This document shows, piece after piece, positions 8,687-16,253 of a stretch of DNA of 36,162 nucleotides. Source of the stretch: Hansschlegelia zhihuaiae. Lineage in GTDB: Bacteria > Pseudomonadota > Alphaproteobacteria > Rhizobiales > Methylopilaceae. Made by a program: the position numbers and the translations under genes. Every line of letters begins with the position of its first letter. Within the stretch, counting starts at the first letter, position 1. The DNA lies in assembly GCF_004103825.1 (NCBI RefSeq), contig NZ_RYFI01000001.1:155000-191161 (forward strand), written 5' to 3'. The notes below the pieces were generated by a model. It was not told the DNA's origin. It worked only from the letters and a program-made list of their open reading frames with translations, and did no database searches.

Positions 8687-10492
8687 ATGGCGGGCGATTT
8701 CGAGAACGGCGACGAACGGTCGGGCCTGCGGCTGACGCGGCGCGAAGCGCTGAGGCTCACGGTCGCGGCGGGCGTTTCGGCGACCACGCTGACGCTCGCG
8801 GTCACGGACCCTGCGGTCGCGGCGCGCGCCGGCGCCTTCCTGCACGGCGTCGCGAGCGGCGATCCGAAGCCGCGCCGGGTGATCATCTGGACGCGCGTCA
8901 CCAAGGCGGACGCGCCGGCCGAGATCCCGGTGACATGGTCCGTGGCGGAAGACGCGCAGATGCGGCGCGTCGTGCAGAGCGGCGAAGACGCGGCGCGGAT
9001 CGGCCGCGACCACACCGTGAAGGTCGACGTCGTCGGGCTCGAGCCAGGCAAAACCTACTATTACCGCTTCGAGGCTGAAGGCGATGTCTCACCGGTCGGC
9101 CGCACCAGGACGCTGCCCGAGGGCGCGGTGAAGCGCGCGAAATTCGCGGTCTGCTCCTGCTCGAATTACGAGCTCGGCTACTTCAACGCCTATCGCGAAG
9201 CGGCCCGCCGCGACGATCTCGACGCGGTGCTGCATCTCGGCGACTACATCTACGAATACGGTCCCGGCCTCGAGGGCTACACGACGCCCGCCACAGCGCT
9301 CGGCCTCGCCCCGAAGCCGCGCGACGGCCTGCTCGAGCCGCGCGAGGAAATCGTCGCGCTCGAGCAATACCGGGCGCGCCACGCGCTCTACAAGACCGAC
9401 CCCGACCTGCAGAAGCTGCAGCGCCAGAACCCGTTCATCCATATCTGGGACGACCACGAGGTCGCGAACGACGCCTATGTGAACGGCGCCGAGAACCATC
9501 AGCCGGAGACCGAGGGCCCATGGAGCGCGCGCCGGCGCGCCGGGATCCGGGCGTTCTACGAGTGGCTGCCGGTGCGCGAGCCGTCCGACGGCTTCCGTCT
9601 TGATCCGGAGACCGGGCGACCCGACGACCTCTACCGGGTGTTCGACTTCGGCGACCTCGCGCGCCTCGTCATGACCGACTCCCGGCAGGCCGGCCGCGAG
9701 AAGCAGCTCGCGACCGAAAAGCTCGTCGCCGCCTATACGGGCCAGCCGCCGCAGGGTCCCTTCCCGCTCGACGTCAACGGCAAGGGCGAGACCCGGACGC
9801 TGCTCGGCGCCGAGCAGGAGAGCTGGTTCGAGAAGCGGATCGCGCAGTCGACGCAGACCTGGCAGCTGATCGGCAACCAGGTGCTGATGTTCTATCAGGC
9901 GGCGCCCGACATCAACGGCTCCACGGTGCTTGATGCGACCCAGAAGGCGCAGATCATCGGGCTGCTCGACCAGATCTTCGGCGCGGGCTCCGGCGCCCAG
10001 ATCGCGGCGCTCGGCGCCGCGGGCCTGCCCTTCCCGCTCGCGGCCGACGCCTGGACCGGCTATCCGAGCGCCCGGATCAAGATGCTCGAGGCGCTCTCCA
10101 AGGCCCCGAACCCGGTCGTCCTCACCGGCGACTCGCACAACGCGTGGACCGCCAATCTGGTGCTGCCGTCCGCCGAAGGGGCAAAGCCCGTCGGCGCGGA
10201 GTTCGGCGGGACCTCGATCAGCTCGCCTGGCATCGAGCAATATCTGCTCGGACTGCCGCCGGAACTCATCGCCGCAGTGCTGGTCGAAACCAGCGCCAGG
10301 CATCCGAACGACAAGCTGATCTTCACCGACCAGGGGCGGCGCGGGTTGATGCTGGTCGACGTCACGCCAAAGGCCGTGACCGTCGACCACGTGTTTGTCT
10401 CGACCGTGTTCGAGAAGGGCTACGCGACGGAGACCAAGCGGTTCCGGGTGCCCGTCGGCAAGAAGGCGGCGGAAGAGGCCGTCTCGTCCTGA
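8687..10492 (+). CDS. phoD: PhoD-like alkaline phosphatase, Tat-exported
   Basis: A 601-residue protein of the PhoD phosphatase / phosphodiesterase family (PF09423, with the N-terminal PF16655 domain). The N-terminus has a twin-arginine signal (LTRREALRLTVAAGV), so it is folded in the cytoplasm and exported by Tat. The mature part begins with the Ig-like domain (HGVASGDPKPRRVIIWTRV). Metal-site motifs follow: HLGDYIYEYGP, WDDHEVANDAY, GNQVLMF and LTGDSHNAW. It would hydrolyse phosphate esters in the periplasm with Ca and Fe as metals. ATG at 8687 has AGGAGGA six bases upstream. No Pho box was looked for in detail. It is a single gene, divergent from the carbonic anhydrase. Confidence 0.93.
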   Translation: MAGDFENGDERSGLRLTRREALRLTVAAGVSATTLTLAVTDPAVAARAGAFLHGVASGDPKPRRVIIWTRVTKADAPAEIPVTWSVAEDAQMRRVVQSGEDAARIGRDHTVKVDVVGLEPGKTYYYRFEAEGDVSPVGRTRTLPEGAVKRAKFAVCSCSNYELGYFNAYREAARRDDLDAVLHLGDYIYEYGPGLEGYTTPATALGLAPKPRDGLLEPREEIVALEQYRARHALYKTDPDLQKLQRQNPFIHIWDDHEVANDAYVNGAENHQPETEGPWSARRRAGIRAFYEWLPVREPSDGFRLDPETGRPDDLYRVFDFGDLARLVMTDSRQAGREKQLATEKLVAAYTGQPPQGPFPLDVNGKGETRTLLGAEQESWFEKRIAQSTQTWQLIGNQVLMFYQAAPDINGSTVLDATQKAQIIGLLDQIFGAGSGAQIAALGAAGLPFPLAADAWTGYPSARIKMLEALSKAPNPVVLTGDSHNAWTANLVLPSAEGAKPVGAEFGGTSISSPGIEQYLLGLPPELIAAVLVETSARHPNDKLIFTDQGRRGLMLVDVTPKAVTVDHVFVSTVFEKGYATETKRFRVPVGKKAAEEAVSS

Positions 10493-10508
10493 GACGCCGC
10501 GCGGCGTC
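10493..10508. terminator. Short hairpin between convergent genes
   Basis: GACGCCGC followed directly by GCGGCGTC forms a perfect palindrome right after the phosphatase stop. It is framed by CTGAGA and TCTCAG, which extend the symmetry. There is no T-tract, so terminator function is inferred from position. Confidence 0.45.
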
Positions 10509-10513
10509 GGCTC

Positions 10514-10807
10514 TCAGACGAACGCCGAGAGCATCGCGGCTCCGATCACGAGGCTCCAGAGCCCCGTGACCACCGTCCCGGCCGCGACCGCCCAGGCCGG
10601 GCGCTTGCGGCCGAACAGCACGTTGCGCGCGAGGATGTAGGCCGCGCCGAGCGTCACCACGGGCACCGCCGCCACGGCGGTGACGTCGGGCGCGCGCAGC
10701 ATGCCGAAGCCCGCGCGCTTGCCTGTCGCCCCCTCATAGGCCGAAGCCGTCGCGCCTGACACGGCGAAGCCGAGCACGATGGTGAGAACGCCGGACAGGA
10801 ACGACAT
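10514..10807 (-). CDS. Small membrane protein, hypothetical
   Basis: A 97-residue hydrophobic protein (MSFLSGVLTIVLGFAVSGAT at the start) with three likely membrane segments, at about residues 3-20, 44-62 and 72-93, and short basic loops (NVLFGRKRPAW). It resembles small conserved membrane proteins of rhizobia (possibly the DUF6949 group), but I cannot name a function. It lies 62 bp after the DUF3126 gene on the same strand, so the two may be cotranscribed. The ATG is preceded by a weak GGAGG further upstream (AGGAGGCTTTCGGCCC). Confidence 0.75.
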   Translation of the reverse strand: MSFLSGVLTIVLGFAVSGATASAYEGATGKRAGFGMLRAPDVTAVAAVPVVTLGAAYILARNVLFGRKRPAWAVAAGTVVTGLWSLVIGAAMLSAFV

Positions 10808-10869
10808 GGGCCGAAAGCCTCCTGCGGCCGGCGCAGCAAGAGGCGGGCCGTCCCGTTCCGGGACAGGGA

Positions 10870-11079
10870 TCAGTCGAGATCGGTCTCGAGGATCGCCATA
10901 GAGAAATTGTACGAGAGGTCGCCGTCCTCGTCGTCGCGGAACAGCACGCCGACGAACTCCTCGCCGAGATAGACCTCGGCGGAGTCGTCCTTGCGGGGCC
11001 GCGCGACCACGCGGAAGGACGGGTTCTGGAACTGCTTGCGCAGATAGGCCTGCACGCGCTCGAGCTCGCGTTTGTCCAA
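10870..11079 (-). CDS. DUF3126 family protein
   Basis: A 69-residue acidic protein that matches the alphaproteobacterial DUF3126 family (ELERVQAYLRKQFQNPSFRV near the start and LSYNFSMAILETDLD at the end). The start is TTG, supported by AAGGAGCG eight bases upstream; no ATG exists in the right place. It is conserved and small, with no known function, and is probably a soluble alpha-beta protein. Confidence 0.9.
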   Translation of the reverse strand: MDKRELERVQAYLRKQFQNPSFRVVARPRKDDSAEVYLGEEFVGVLFRDDEDGDLSYNFSMAILETDLD

Positions 11080-11356
11080 CGTCGGCGCTCCTTGGATGTC
11101 GCTCGGGAAGTCCGGCGACGCTTGCCACGTCAGCAGGCCCGAGGCAAGCCGCCAGCGCTAGGCCCGACGCGATACTGCTTGGAAAGGCCTGTGGAACCAG
11201 ACGGCCGCCGCGCAAGTTATGGCCGGCGATCCGGCGCTCTCCCACTGGCAGGGTGCGTTGATGCTGCTTTAGGATGAGCGGTAATCGATTGTTCAGCGTT
11301 GCGGTCGACCACATATGCGGCGTCAATTTTCGCAGTCGTTCGCTCGAGGAGATTCG

Positions 11357-11626
11357 ATGGCGGTGCAGTTCAAGCCAGGCGATCTGGTGACCCTGAAATC
11401 CGGCGGTCCGGGGATGACCGTCGACGCCGTCGAATACCTGAACGGTCTGGAACGGGCCGTCTGCTTCTGGTTCTCGGAGGAGCAGGCGCACAAGGCCGTT
11501 TTTGCGGTCACGTCCCTGGAAGCGCTGGAGCAGGAGCCGGCCGAGGCTCGCCGCCCTGAGCGCGGACGTACGAGCGCCCCGGCTCGAACCCGCCGGAGAC
11601 CGGCGCTCCAGATCGCGGCAGAGTAA
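11357..11626 (+). CDS. DUF2158 (YodC-like) small protein
   Basis: An 89-residue protein whose first 55 residues match DUF2158: MAVQFKPGDLVTLKSGGPGM, then CFWFSEEQAHKAVF, a small SH3-like fold with the usual W-F motif. The ATG has GAGGA at good spacing; a longer frame from 11315 is not needed. The last 30 residues are arginine- and alanine-rich and unlike the family, and this tail is read through DNA that also encodes the end of the sensor kinase on the other strand (119 bp overlap). The tail may be a simple readthrough extension. Function is unknown in this family. Confidence 0.82.
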   Translation: MAVQFKPGDLVTLKSGGPGMTVDAVEYLNGLERAVCFWFSEEQAHKAVFAVTSLEALEQEPAEARRPERGRTSAPARTRRRPALQIAAE

Positions 11627-12989
11627 GCTCGGCGCGCAGCCCCGGAGCATTGTCGGAGAGCGCAAGCTCGCCGCCGTGAAGCCGCGCCACCGCCGAGGCG
11701 AGCGCGAGGCCGAGGCCCGAGCCCGGCCGCGAGCGGCTGGGGGCGAGCCGCACGAACCGCTCCATCGCGCGCGCGCGATCGGCTTCCGGAATGCCCGGCC
11801 CGCGATCCGCGACCGTAAGGACAGCGGCCGTAGGCTGCGCGATCGCCGAGACGGTCACCTCGTTCCCTGTCCCTTCGCCGGTCGCGTAGTTCAGCGCGTT
11901 CTCGACGAGGTTCGCGACCACCTGGCCGATCAGCTCGCGGTTGCCCGTGACGCCGATTGAGACCGGGGCCTCGACCTTCAGCGTCGCGCCGCGCTCCTCG
12001 GCGAGCGGCTCGTAGAGCTCCGCGACCTCGCGCACGACGTCCGCGACGTCGACTTCGGCGAGCTGTCCCCGCGCGCCGCCGGACTCGGCCCGGGCGATCA
12101 GCAGCAGCGCGTTGAAGATGCGGATCATGCCGTCGGCCTCGGCGATGATCTGTTCGGTCGAGGTCTGCCAGTCCTCGTCGGTGCGGGCGTCGCGCAGCGC
12201 CGCCTCCGCTCGGTTTCTGAGGCGTGTGAGCGGCGTCTTGAGGTCGTGGGCGATGTTGTCCGAGACCTCCTTGAGGCCCGCCATCAGCTCGTTGATGCGC
12301 TCGAGCATGGCGTTGACGGCCTCTGCGAGCCGGTCGAACTCGTCGCCGGATCCTGTCACCGCGAGCCGGCCGGACAGGTCGCCCGCCATGATCGAGCGGC
12401 TGGTCTCGGTCATGGCGTCGAGCCGCTTCAGGACGCGCCGCGCGACGAACACGCCGCCCGCGAGCCCCAGCACAACGACCAGCGCGAGCGACCACTGCAC
12501 CGCGTTGGCGATGACGCCCGCGAGCCGCTCCCGTTCCTCGGTGTCGCGTCCGACCAGCAGGCGGTAGCCGCCCGGCAGCACGAAGACCCTGACCACCGCG
12601 GGATAGGGCGCTGTCTGGTCCTCGCCGACCCGCTGATAGGGCAGCTCCCGCTCGCCGGCCTCCGCGAGCGATGCGCCCGGAAGCCCCGAGACGTTGCCCG
12701 CGAGCGTATCGCCCGAGAAGGTCGTCAGCAGGTAGATCGAGCCGTTGCCCGCGCGGTTCGAGCGCTCGTCCACCACGGCGACGAGCTTGCGGATGCCGCC
12801 CTGCCGGTACTGCTCGGCGAGACCGGTGATCTCGGCGTTGACGGTGGCGTTGAGCTGACCCGCGATCAGCGCGTTGGCGTGCCACGACACATAGGTCAGC
12901 ACCACCATCGACAGCGTCGCGAACACCGCGAGATAGGCGAGGGCGAGCTTGAAGGCGGTTGTTCGGAGGAGCTTACCGAGCGCCGTCAC
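11508..12989 (-). CDS. Two-component sensor histidine kinase
   Basis: A 493-residue membrane kinase. It has membrane segments at about 14-35 and 163-183 flanking a periplasmic sensor of about 125 residues, a HAMP domain (about 184-236), HisKA with the phospho-acceptor H248 in DNIAHDLKTPLTRLRNR, and HATPase_c with an N box (LVENALNYA), G1 (DRGPGIP) and G2 (GSGLGLALA). The GTG start lies inside the end of the response regulator gene (17 bp overlap), so the two are coupled. It follows degP in the transcription order, which suggests envelope stress sensing. The last 30 residues are a Pro/Gly/Arg-rich tail beyond the ATPase domain and overlap the convergent DUF2158 gene. Confidence 0.92.
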   Translation of the reverse strand: MTALGKLLRTTAFKLALAYLAVFATLSMVVLTYVSWHANALIAGQLNATVNAEITGLAEQYRQGGIRKLVAVVDERSNRAGNGSIYLLTTFSGDTLAGNVSGLPGASLAEAGERELPYQRVGEDQTAPYPAVVRVFVLPGGYRLLVGRDTEERERLAGVIANAVQWSLALVVVLGLAGGVFVARRVLKRLDAMTETSRSIMAGDLSGRLAVTGSGDEFDRLAEAVNAMLERINELMAGLKEVSDNIAHDLKTPLTRLRNRAEAALRDARTDEDWQTSTEQIIAEADGMIRIFNALLLIARAESGGARGQLAEVDVADVVREVAELYEPLAEERGATLKVEAPVSIGVTGNRELIGQVVANLVENALNYATGEGTGNEVTVSAIAQPTAAVLTVADRGPGIPEADRARAMERFVRLAPSRSRPGSGLGLALASAVARLHGGELALSDNAPGLRAELTLPRSGAPVSGGFEPGRSYVRAQGGEPRPAPAPALPGT

Positions 12990-13653
12990 GGATCATGTAT
13001 CCCGCGCCGCGCACCGTGTGCAGCAGCTGCCTGTCGAAGCCTTTGTCGATCTTCGAGCGCAACCGGGAGACATGGACGTCGATCACGTTGGTCTGGGGAT
13101 CGAAATGATAGTCCCAGACATTCTCGAGCAACATGGTGCGCGTGACCACCTGGCCGGCGTTACGCATCAGATATTCGAGCAGGCGGAACTCGCGCGGCTG
13201 CAGCGGGATGTCCTGCCCGCCGCGCGTGACGCTATGCGACAGCCGGTCGAGCTCGAGGTCGCCGACCCGGTAGACGGTCTCGGCCGCGGACGCGCCGCCG
13301 CGCCGCGACAGCGCTTCGACGCGCGCGAGCAGCTCGGCGAAGGCGTATGGCTTGGTGAGATAGTCGTCGCCGCCGGCGCGCAATCCCTGCACGCGGTCGT
13401 CGACCTGACCGAGCGCCGAGAGGATCAGCACCGGCGTCTTGGACCCCTCGGCCTTCAGCCGGCCGATCAGCGTCAGCCCGTCGAGCTTGGGGAGCATGCG
13501 GTCGACGACCAGCACGTCGTAATTGGCGCCGCTCGCGAGCTCATAGCCCTGCTCGCCGTCGGCGGCATGGTCGGCGACGTGGCCGGCTTCGGAGAACGCC
13601 TTGACCACATAGGCCGCGGCCTCGCGGTCGTCCTCGACGATTAGAAGCTTCAT
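12973..13653 (-). CDS. OmpR-family response regulator
   Basis: A 226-residue regulator with a receiver domain (MKLLIVEDD, phospho-acceptor D51 in VLVVDRMLP, the conserved Ser near ILSALGQ, Lys in LTKPYAF) and a C-terminal winged helix (Trans_reg_C; LQPREFRLLEYLMRNAGQVV to VHVSRLRSKID). It is paired with the overlapping kinase gene. The upstream neighbour degP suggests that envelope protein quality is part of its job, but targets are not visible. An ATG four codons earlier (13665) is equally possible; neither has a clear ribosome site. An open frame up to 13857 has no family character. Confidence 0.93.
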   Translation of the reverse strand: MKLLIVEDDREAAAYVVKAFSEAGHVADHAADGEQGYELASGANYDVLVVDRMLPKLDGLTLIGRLKAEGSKTPVLILSALGQVDDRVQGLRAGGDDYLTKPYAFAELLARVEALSRRGGASAAETVYRVGDLELDRLSHSVTRGGQDIPLQPREFRLLEYLMRNAGQVVTRTMLLENVWDYHFDPQTNVIDVHVSRLRSKIDKGFDRQLLHTVRGAGYMIRDGAR

Positions 13654-13869
13654 GGCCGAGGTCATGGCGCGCCGCCAGATCCGCTGCAAGCGAATTGAGG
13701 GGAGGCCGGCCCGCCCGCGCGCTCTCGTCGAAGAGGGGGGACAACGAAAGCGCGCGGGGGACAGGCCGTCGACGAAGCGGCGCGCGGCCGGGGGAACCGC
13801 GCGCCGCCCGCAGAATGGCCCGGGGACGGATCGGGGGAGGCCGTCCTCCGGGTCCAACCGGCGCGGGGC

Positions 13870-15438
13870 TTACCCGCGGCCGATCTCGATCGCGACGAAG
13901 CGGGTCTGGTCGTTGCGCTTGACCAGCAGGAGAACGGACTTCTTGCCGTTCTTCTGCGCCTCGTCGAGCTGCGCCGTGACGTCGGGAATGCTCGACACCG
14001 CCTTCCCTCCCACGCGCAGGATCACGTCTCCCTGCTCAAGCTTGCCAGCCGCCGCGCCATCGTCGTCGACATCCGTCACCACCAGGCCCTGGTCCCCTGC
14101 GCCCGCCATCCTGGACGCGGGCGAGACCTCGATGCCGAGCTTCACCTTGCCGCTGTCGGGCGCGGCGTCGTCGCCTTCGTCCGGCGTCAGCGCCGCCTGC
14201 TTGGGCTCGTCCGGAAGCGTGCCGAGCTTGAGCTCCTTGGTCTCCTCGCGACCGTCGCGCCAGATCGTCAGCGTGACCGGCTTGCCGGGATCCATCGAGG
14301 CGATCCTGCGCGACAGTTCGCGGGCGTTCTCGATCTCCTGGCCGTCGACCCTGAGGATCGTGTCGCCGGACTTCAGCCCGGCCTTCTCGCCCGGCGTGCC
14401 CTTCTGGGCCTCGGCGACCAGCGCGCCATGCGGCTTCTTGAGGCCGATCGACTCCGCGATCTCGTCGGTCACCGGCTGGATCTGCACGCCGATATAGCCG
14501 CGCGCGATCTTCCCGCCGTTCTTCAGCTTCTCGACGATGCTGGTGGCGACGTCCGAGGGAATCGAGAACGCGATGCCGACATTGCCGCCGGACGGCGAGA
14601 AGATCGCGGTGTTCACGCCCACGACCTCGCCCCTCAGGTTGAAGGTCGGGCCGCCGGAGTTGCCGCGGTTCACGGCCGCGTCGATCTGCAGGAAGTCGTC
14701 ATAGGGACCGGCGCCGATGTCGCGGCCGCGCGCCGAGACGATGCCGGCCGTGACCGAACCGCCGAGGCCGAACGGATTGCCGACCGCGATCACCCAATCA
14801 CCCACCCGCGCGGCGTTCGAGTCGCCGAACTTCACATATTTGAAGTCCTTGCGGTCACCCTCGACCTTCAGCAGCGCGAGGTCGGTGCGGGCGTCGGTGC
14901 CGACGACCTTGGCCTTGTAGGTGGTGTCGTCGTCGGAGGCGAGCTCGACCTCCTTGGCGCCCTGCACGACGTGGTTGTTGGTGACCACGTAGCCGTCCTC
15001 GGAGATGAAGAAGCCCGAGCCCTGGCTCATGCCGCGCGGTCCCTGCTTCTTGGGACCGCCGGGTCCGCCGCGCTGGCCGAACTCCTTGAAGAACTTCTTG
15101 AGCGGGTGGCCGTCGGGCAGCTGGTCGAGGCCGGGAATCTGGGGCATGCCGCCGCCGGGGCCGCCGGCGACCTCGTCTTCGGTCGACACGTTCTTGACCT
15201 TGACGCTCACGACCGCCGGCTTCACGCGGTCGACGACGTCCGCGAAGCTCGGCAAGGCCGGGGCGGCCTGCGGCTGGATCGCGGTCTGGGCGTTCGCGGG
15301 AACGGTCGTCGAGGTCAGGGTCTGGGCGCCCAGGGCGCCGGCGAGCGCAAGCGCCAGGGCGGAGGCCACGAGCGGCTTGCGGCGCCGGGACAGGAATCCG
15401 CCGGCGGCCGCCTGCTCTGAAGGCTTCTCGATCGTCAT
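13870..15438 (-). CDS. degP: Do-like periplasmic serine protease (DegP/HtrA)
   Basis: A 522-residue HtrA-family protease and chaperone. It has an N-terminal basic stretch and membrane or signal segment (KPLVASALALALAGALGA, about 21-38), then a trypsin-like domain with triad H156 (TNNHVVQG), D186 (RTDLALLKV) and S261 (RGNSGGPTF), and two PDZ domains (about 300-390 and 425-515). It degrades or refolds damaged periplasmic proteins. A glycine- and lysine-rich loop (about residues 92-136) is of the long LA-loop type. The start is ATG at 15438, since the extended frame upstream runs into the ccmH region without family character. It lies between ccmH and the two-component pair on one strand. Confidence 0.95.
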   Translation of the reverse strand: MTIEKPSEQAAAGGFLSRRRKPLVASALALALAGALGAQTLTSTTVPANAQTAIQPQAAPALPSFADVVDRVKPAVVSVKVKNVSTEDEVAGGPGGGMPQIPGLDQLPDGHPLKKFFKEFGQRGGPGGPKKQGPRGMSQGSGFFISEDGYVVTNNHVVQGAKEVELASDDDTTYKAKVVGTDARTDLALLKVEGDRKDFKYVKFGDSNAARVGDWVIAVGNPFGLGGSVTAGIVSARGRDIGAGPYDDFLQIDAAVNRGNSGGPTFNLRGEVVGVNTAIFSPSGGNVGIAFSIPSDVATSIVEKLKNGGKIARGYIGVQIQPVTDEIAESIGLKKPHGALVAEAQKGTPGEKAGLKSGDTILRVDGQEIENARELSRRIASMDPGKPVTLTIWRDGREETKELKLGTLPDEPKQAALTPDEGDDAAPDSGKVKLGIEVSPASRMAGAGDQGLVVTDVDDDGAAAGKLEQGDVILRVGGKAVSSIPDVTAQLDEAQKNGKKSVLLLVKRNDQTRFVAIEIGRG

Positions 15439-15539
15439 TTGGGGGACATCTCCGATAAGGTGTCGTCTCGCCTCATATGGGCGCGTCCTGCGAAGATTCA
15501 CGCCGTCTGGCTTACGGGCCGCTGTCGGCGGCATGAAAT

Positions 15540-16253
15540 TTACGTAAGCCGAGAACCCGGCGGGTTCGCGGCCCCGCCTTCGCCGCCTGCGGCGAGCAGC
15601 GCCTCGAGCCGCTTCCGCTCCGCCTCGCTCAGCGACGGGGCCGAGGGGCGCTCCTTGCGCCTGCGGAACGCCCAGACGAGGTAGCCGACGAGACCAATCC
15701 CAAGAATAGCAGGCGCGAGCCCCCAGAGCAGCAGCGTTTCGCCGCGCAGCCGCGGCCGGAGCAGCACGAACTCGCCATAGCGGGCGGTGAGGAAGGCGAG
15801 GACTTCGTCGTCGCTGTCGCCCGTCTTGACCCGTTCGCGCACGAGCAACCGCAAATCTTTTGCGAGCGGGGCGTCGGAATCGTCGATCGACTGGTTCTGG
15901 CAGACCATGCAGCGCAGCTCTTCCCCGAGCGCCCGGGCGCGCGCCTCGAGCTTCGGGTCCTGCAGCTGCTCGCCGGGCTGCACGGCGAGGGCGGGGACAA
16001 AGTCGAAAGCAGCAGCGAGCACGACAAGCGCTGCGCCGAGGTAAAGCCTGCGTAGAGGTGCTGCGTGCTTCGAGACGCCTCGGCTGGCGCCGAGGCTCCT
16101 CAGCATGAGGAGGGAAGCGCGCTGCACCATCGACCGCTGCGATCCGCCGTTTCGTCTTCCAACTTCGCTTCCGCCATCCTCCGCGCTCCTCATGCTGAGG
16201 CGCCGGCCGGAGGCCGGCGTCTCGAAGCACGCAGCACGTCGGAGCCGGAGCAT
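15540..16253 (-). CDS. ccmH: Cytochrome c maturation protein CcmH with repeat-derived N-terminal extension
   Basis: CcmH (CycL) reduces the apocytochrome c CXXCH cysteines before haem attachment. Here the redox motif is [11 protein letters not shown] (C115 and C118 from this start), followed by the family helix and a C-terminal membrane segment ([20 protein letters not shown]) and charged tail. Family members are usually about 150-160 residues; this reading is 237. The ATG at 16253 shares one base with the ccmF stop (TGATG), the expected coupled start. About 60 extra residues (roughly 7-66) are encoded by a pair of inverted palindromic repeats, and only then comes the hydrophobic [16 protein letters not shown] segment. 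Alternative starts exist at internal ATGs (M42 or M50), but these also lie within or beside the repeat. Confidence 0.88.
   Translation of the reverse strand: MLRLRRAACFETPASGRRLSMRSAEDGGSEVGRRNGGSQRSMVQRASLLMLRSLGASRGVSKHAAPLRRLYLGAALVVLAAAFDFVPALAVQPGEQLQDPKLEARARALGEELRCMVCQNQSIDDSDAPLAKDLRLLVRERVKTGDSDDEVLAFLTARYGEFVLLRPRLRGETLLLWGLAPAILGIGLVGYLVWAFRRRKERPSAPSLSEAERKRLEALLAAGGEGGAANPPGSRLT
16058..16112 (-). repeat. Palindromic repeat unit 1 in ccmH 5' region
   Basis: This 55-bp unit is the inverted copy of the one at 16186-16237. The outer 22 bp (16058-16079) and inner 15 bp (16098-16112) match the other copy exactly in reverse complement. Its central hairpin, GCCTCGGC / GCCGAGGC, differs from the other copy while staying paired. 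The pattern (CTCATGCTGAGG ... TCTCGAAGC) resembles the abundant dispersed palindromes of Bradyrhizobium-like genomes. Confidence 0.9.
16186..16237 (+). repeat. Palindromic repeat unit 2 in ccmH 5' region
   Basis: This 52-bp unit is the mate of 16058-16112 in opposite orientation. Its central hairpin is CGCCGGCC-GGA-GGCCGGCG, a different stem from the mate, so the hairpin has changed on both sides together. The pair, including the spacer, spans 180 bp, a multiple of three. Confidence 0.9.

Noticed and set aside
13870-16230. A single long minus-strand frame extending degP through the ccmH region
   Set aside because: The upstream portion is the wrong frame of ccmH; the DegP N-terminus and ribosome context place the start at 15438.
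16058-16237. Reading the repeat as an insertion sequence
   Set aside because: It is only 180 bp, encodes no transposase and has dispersed palindrome architecture, so it is a repeat unit rather than an insertion sequence.
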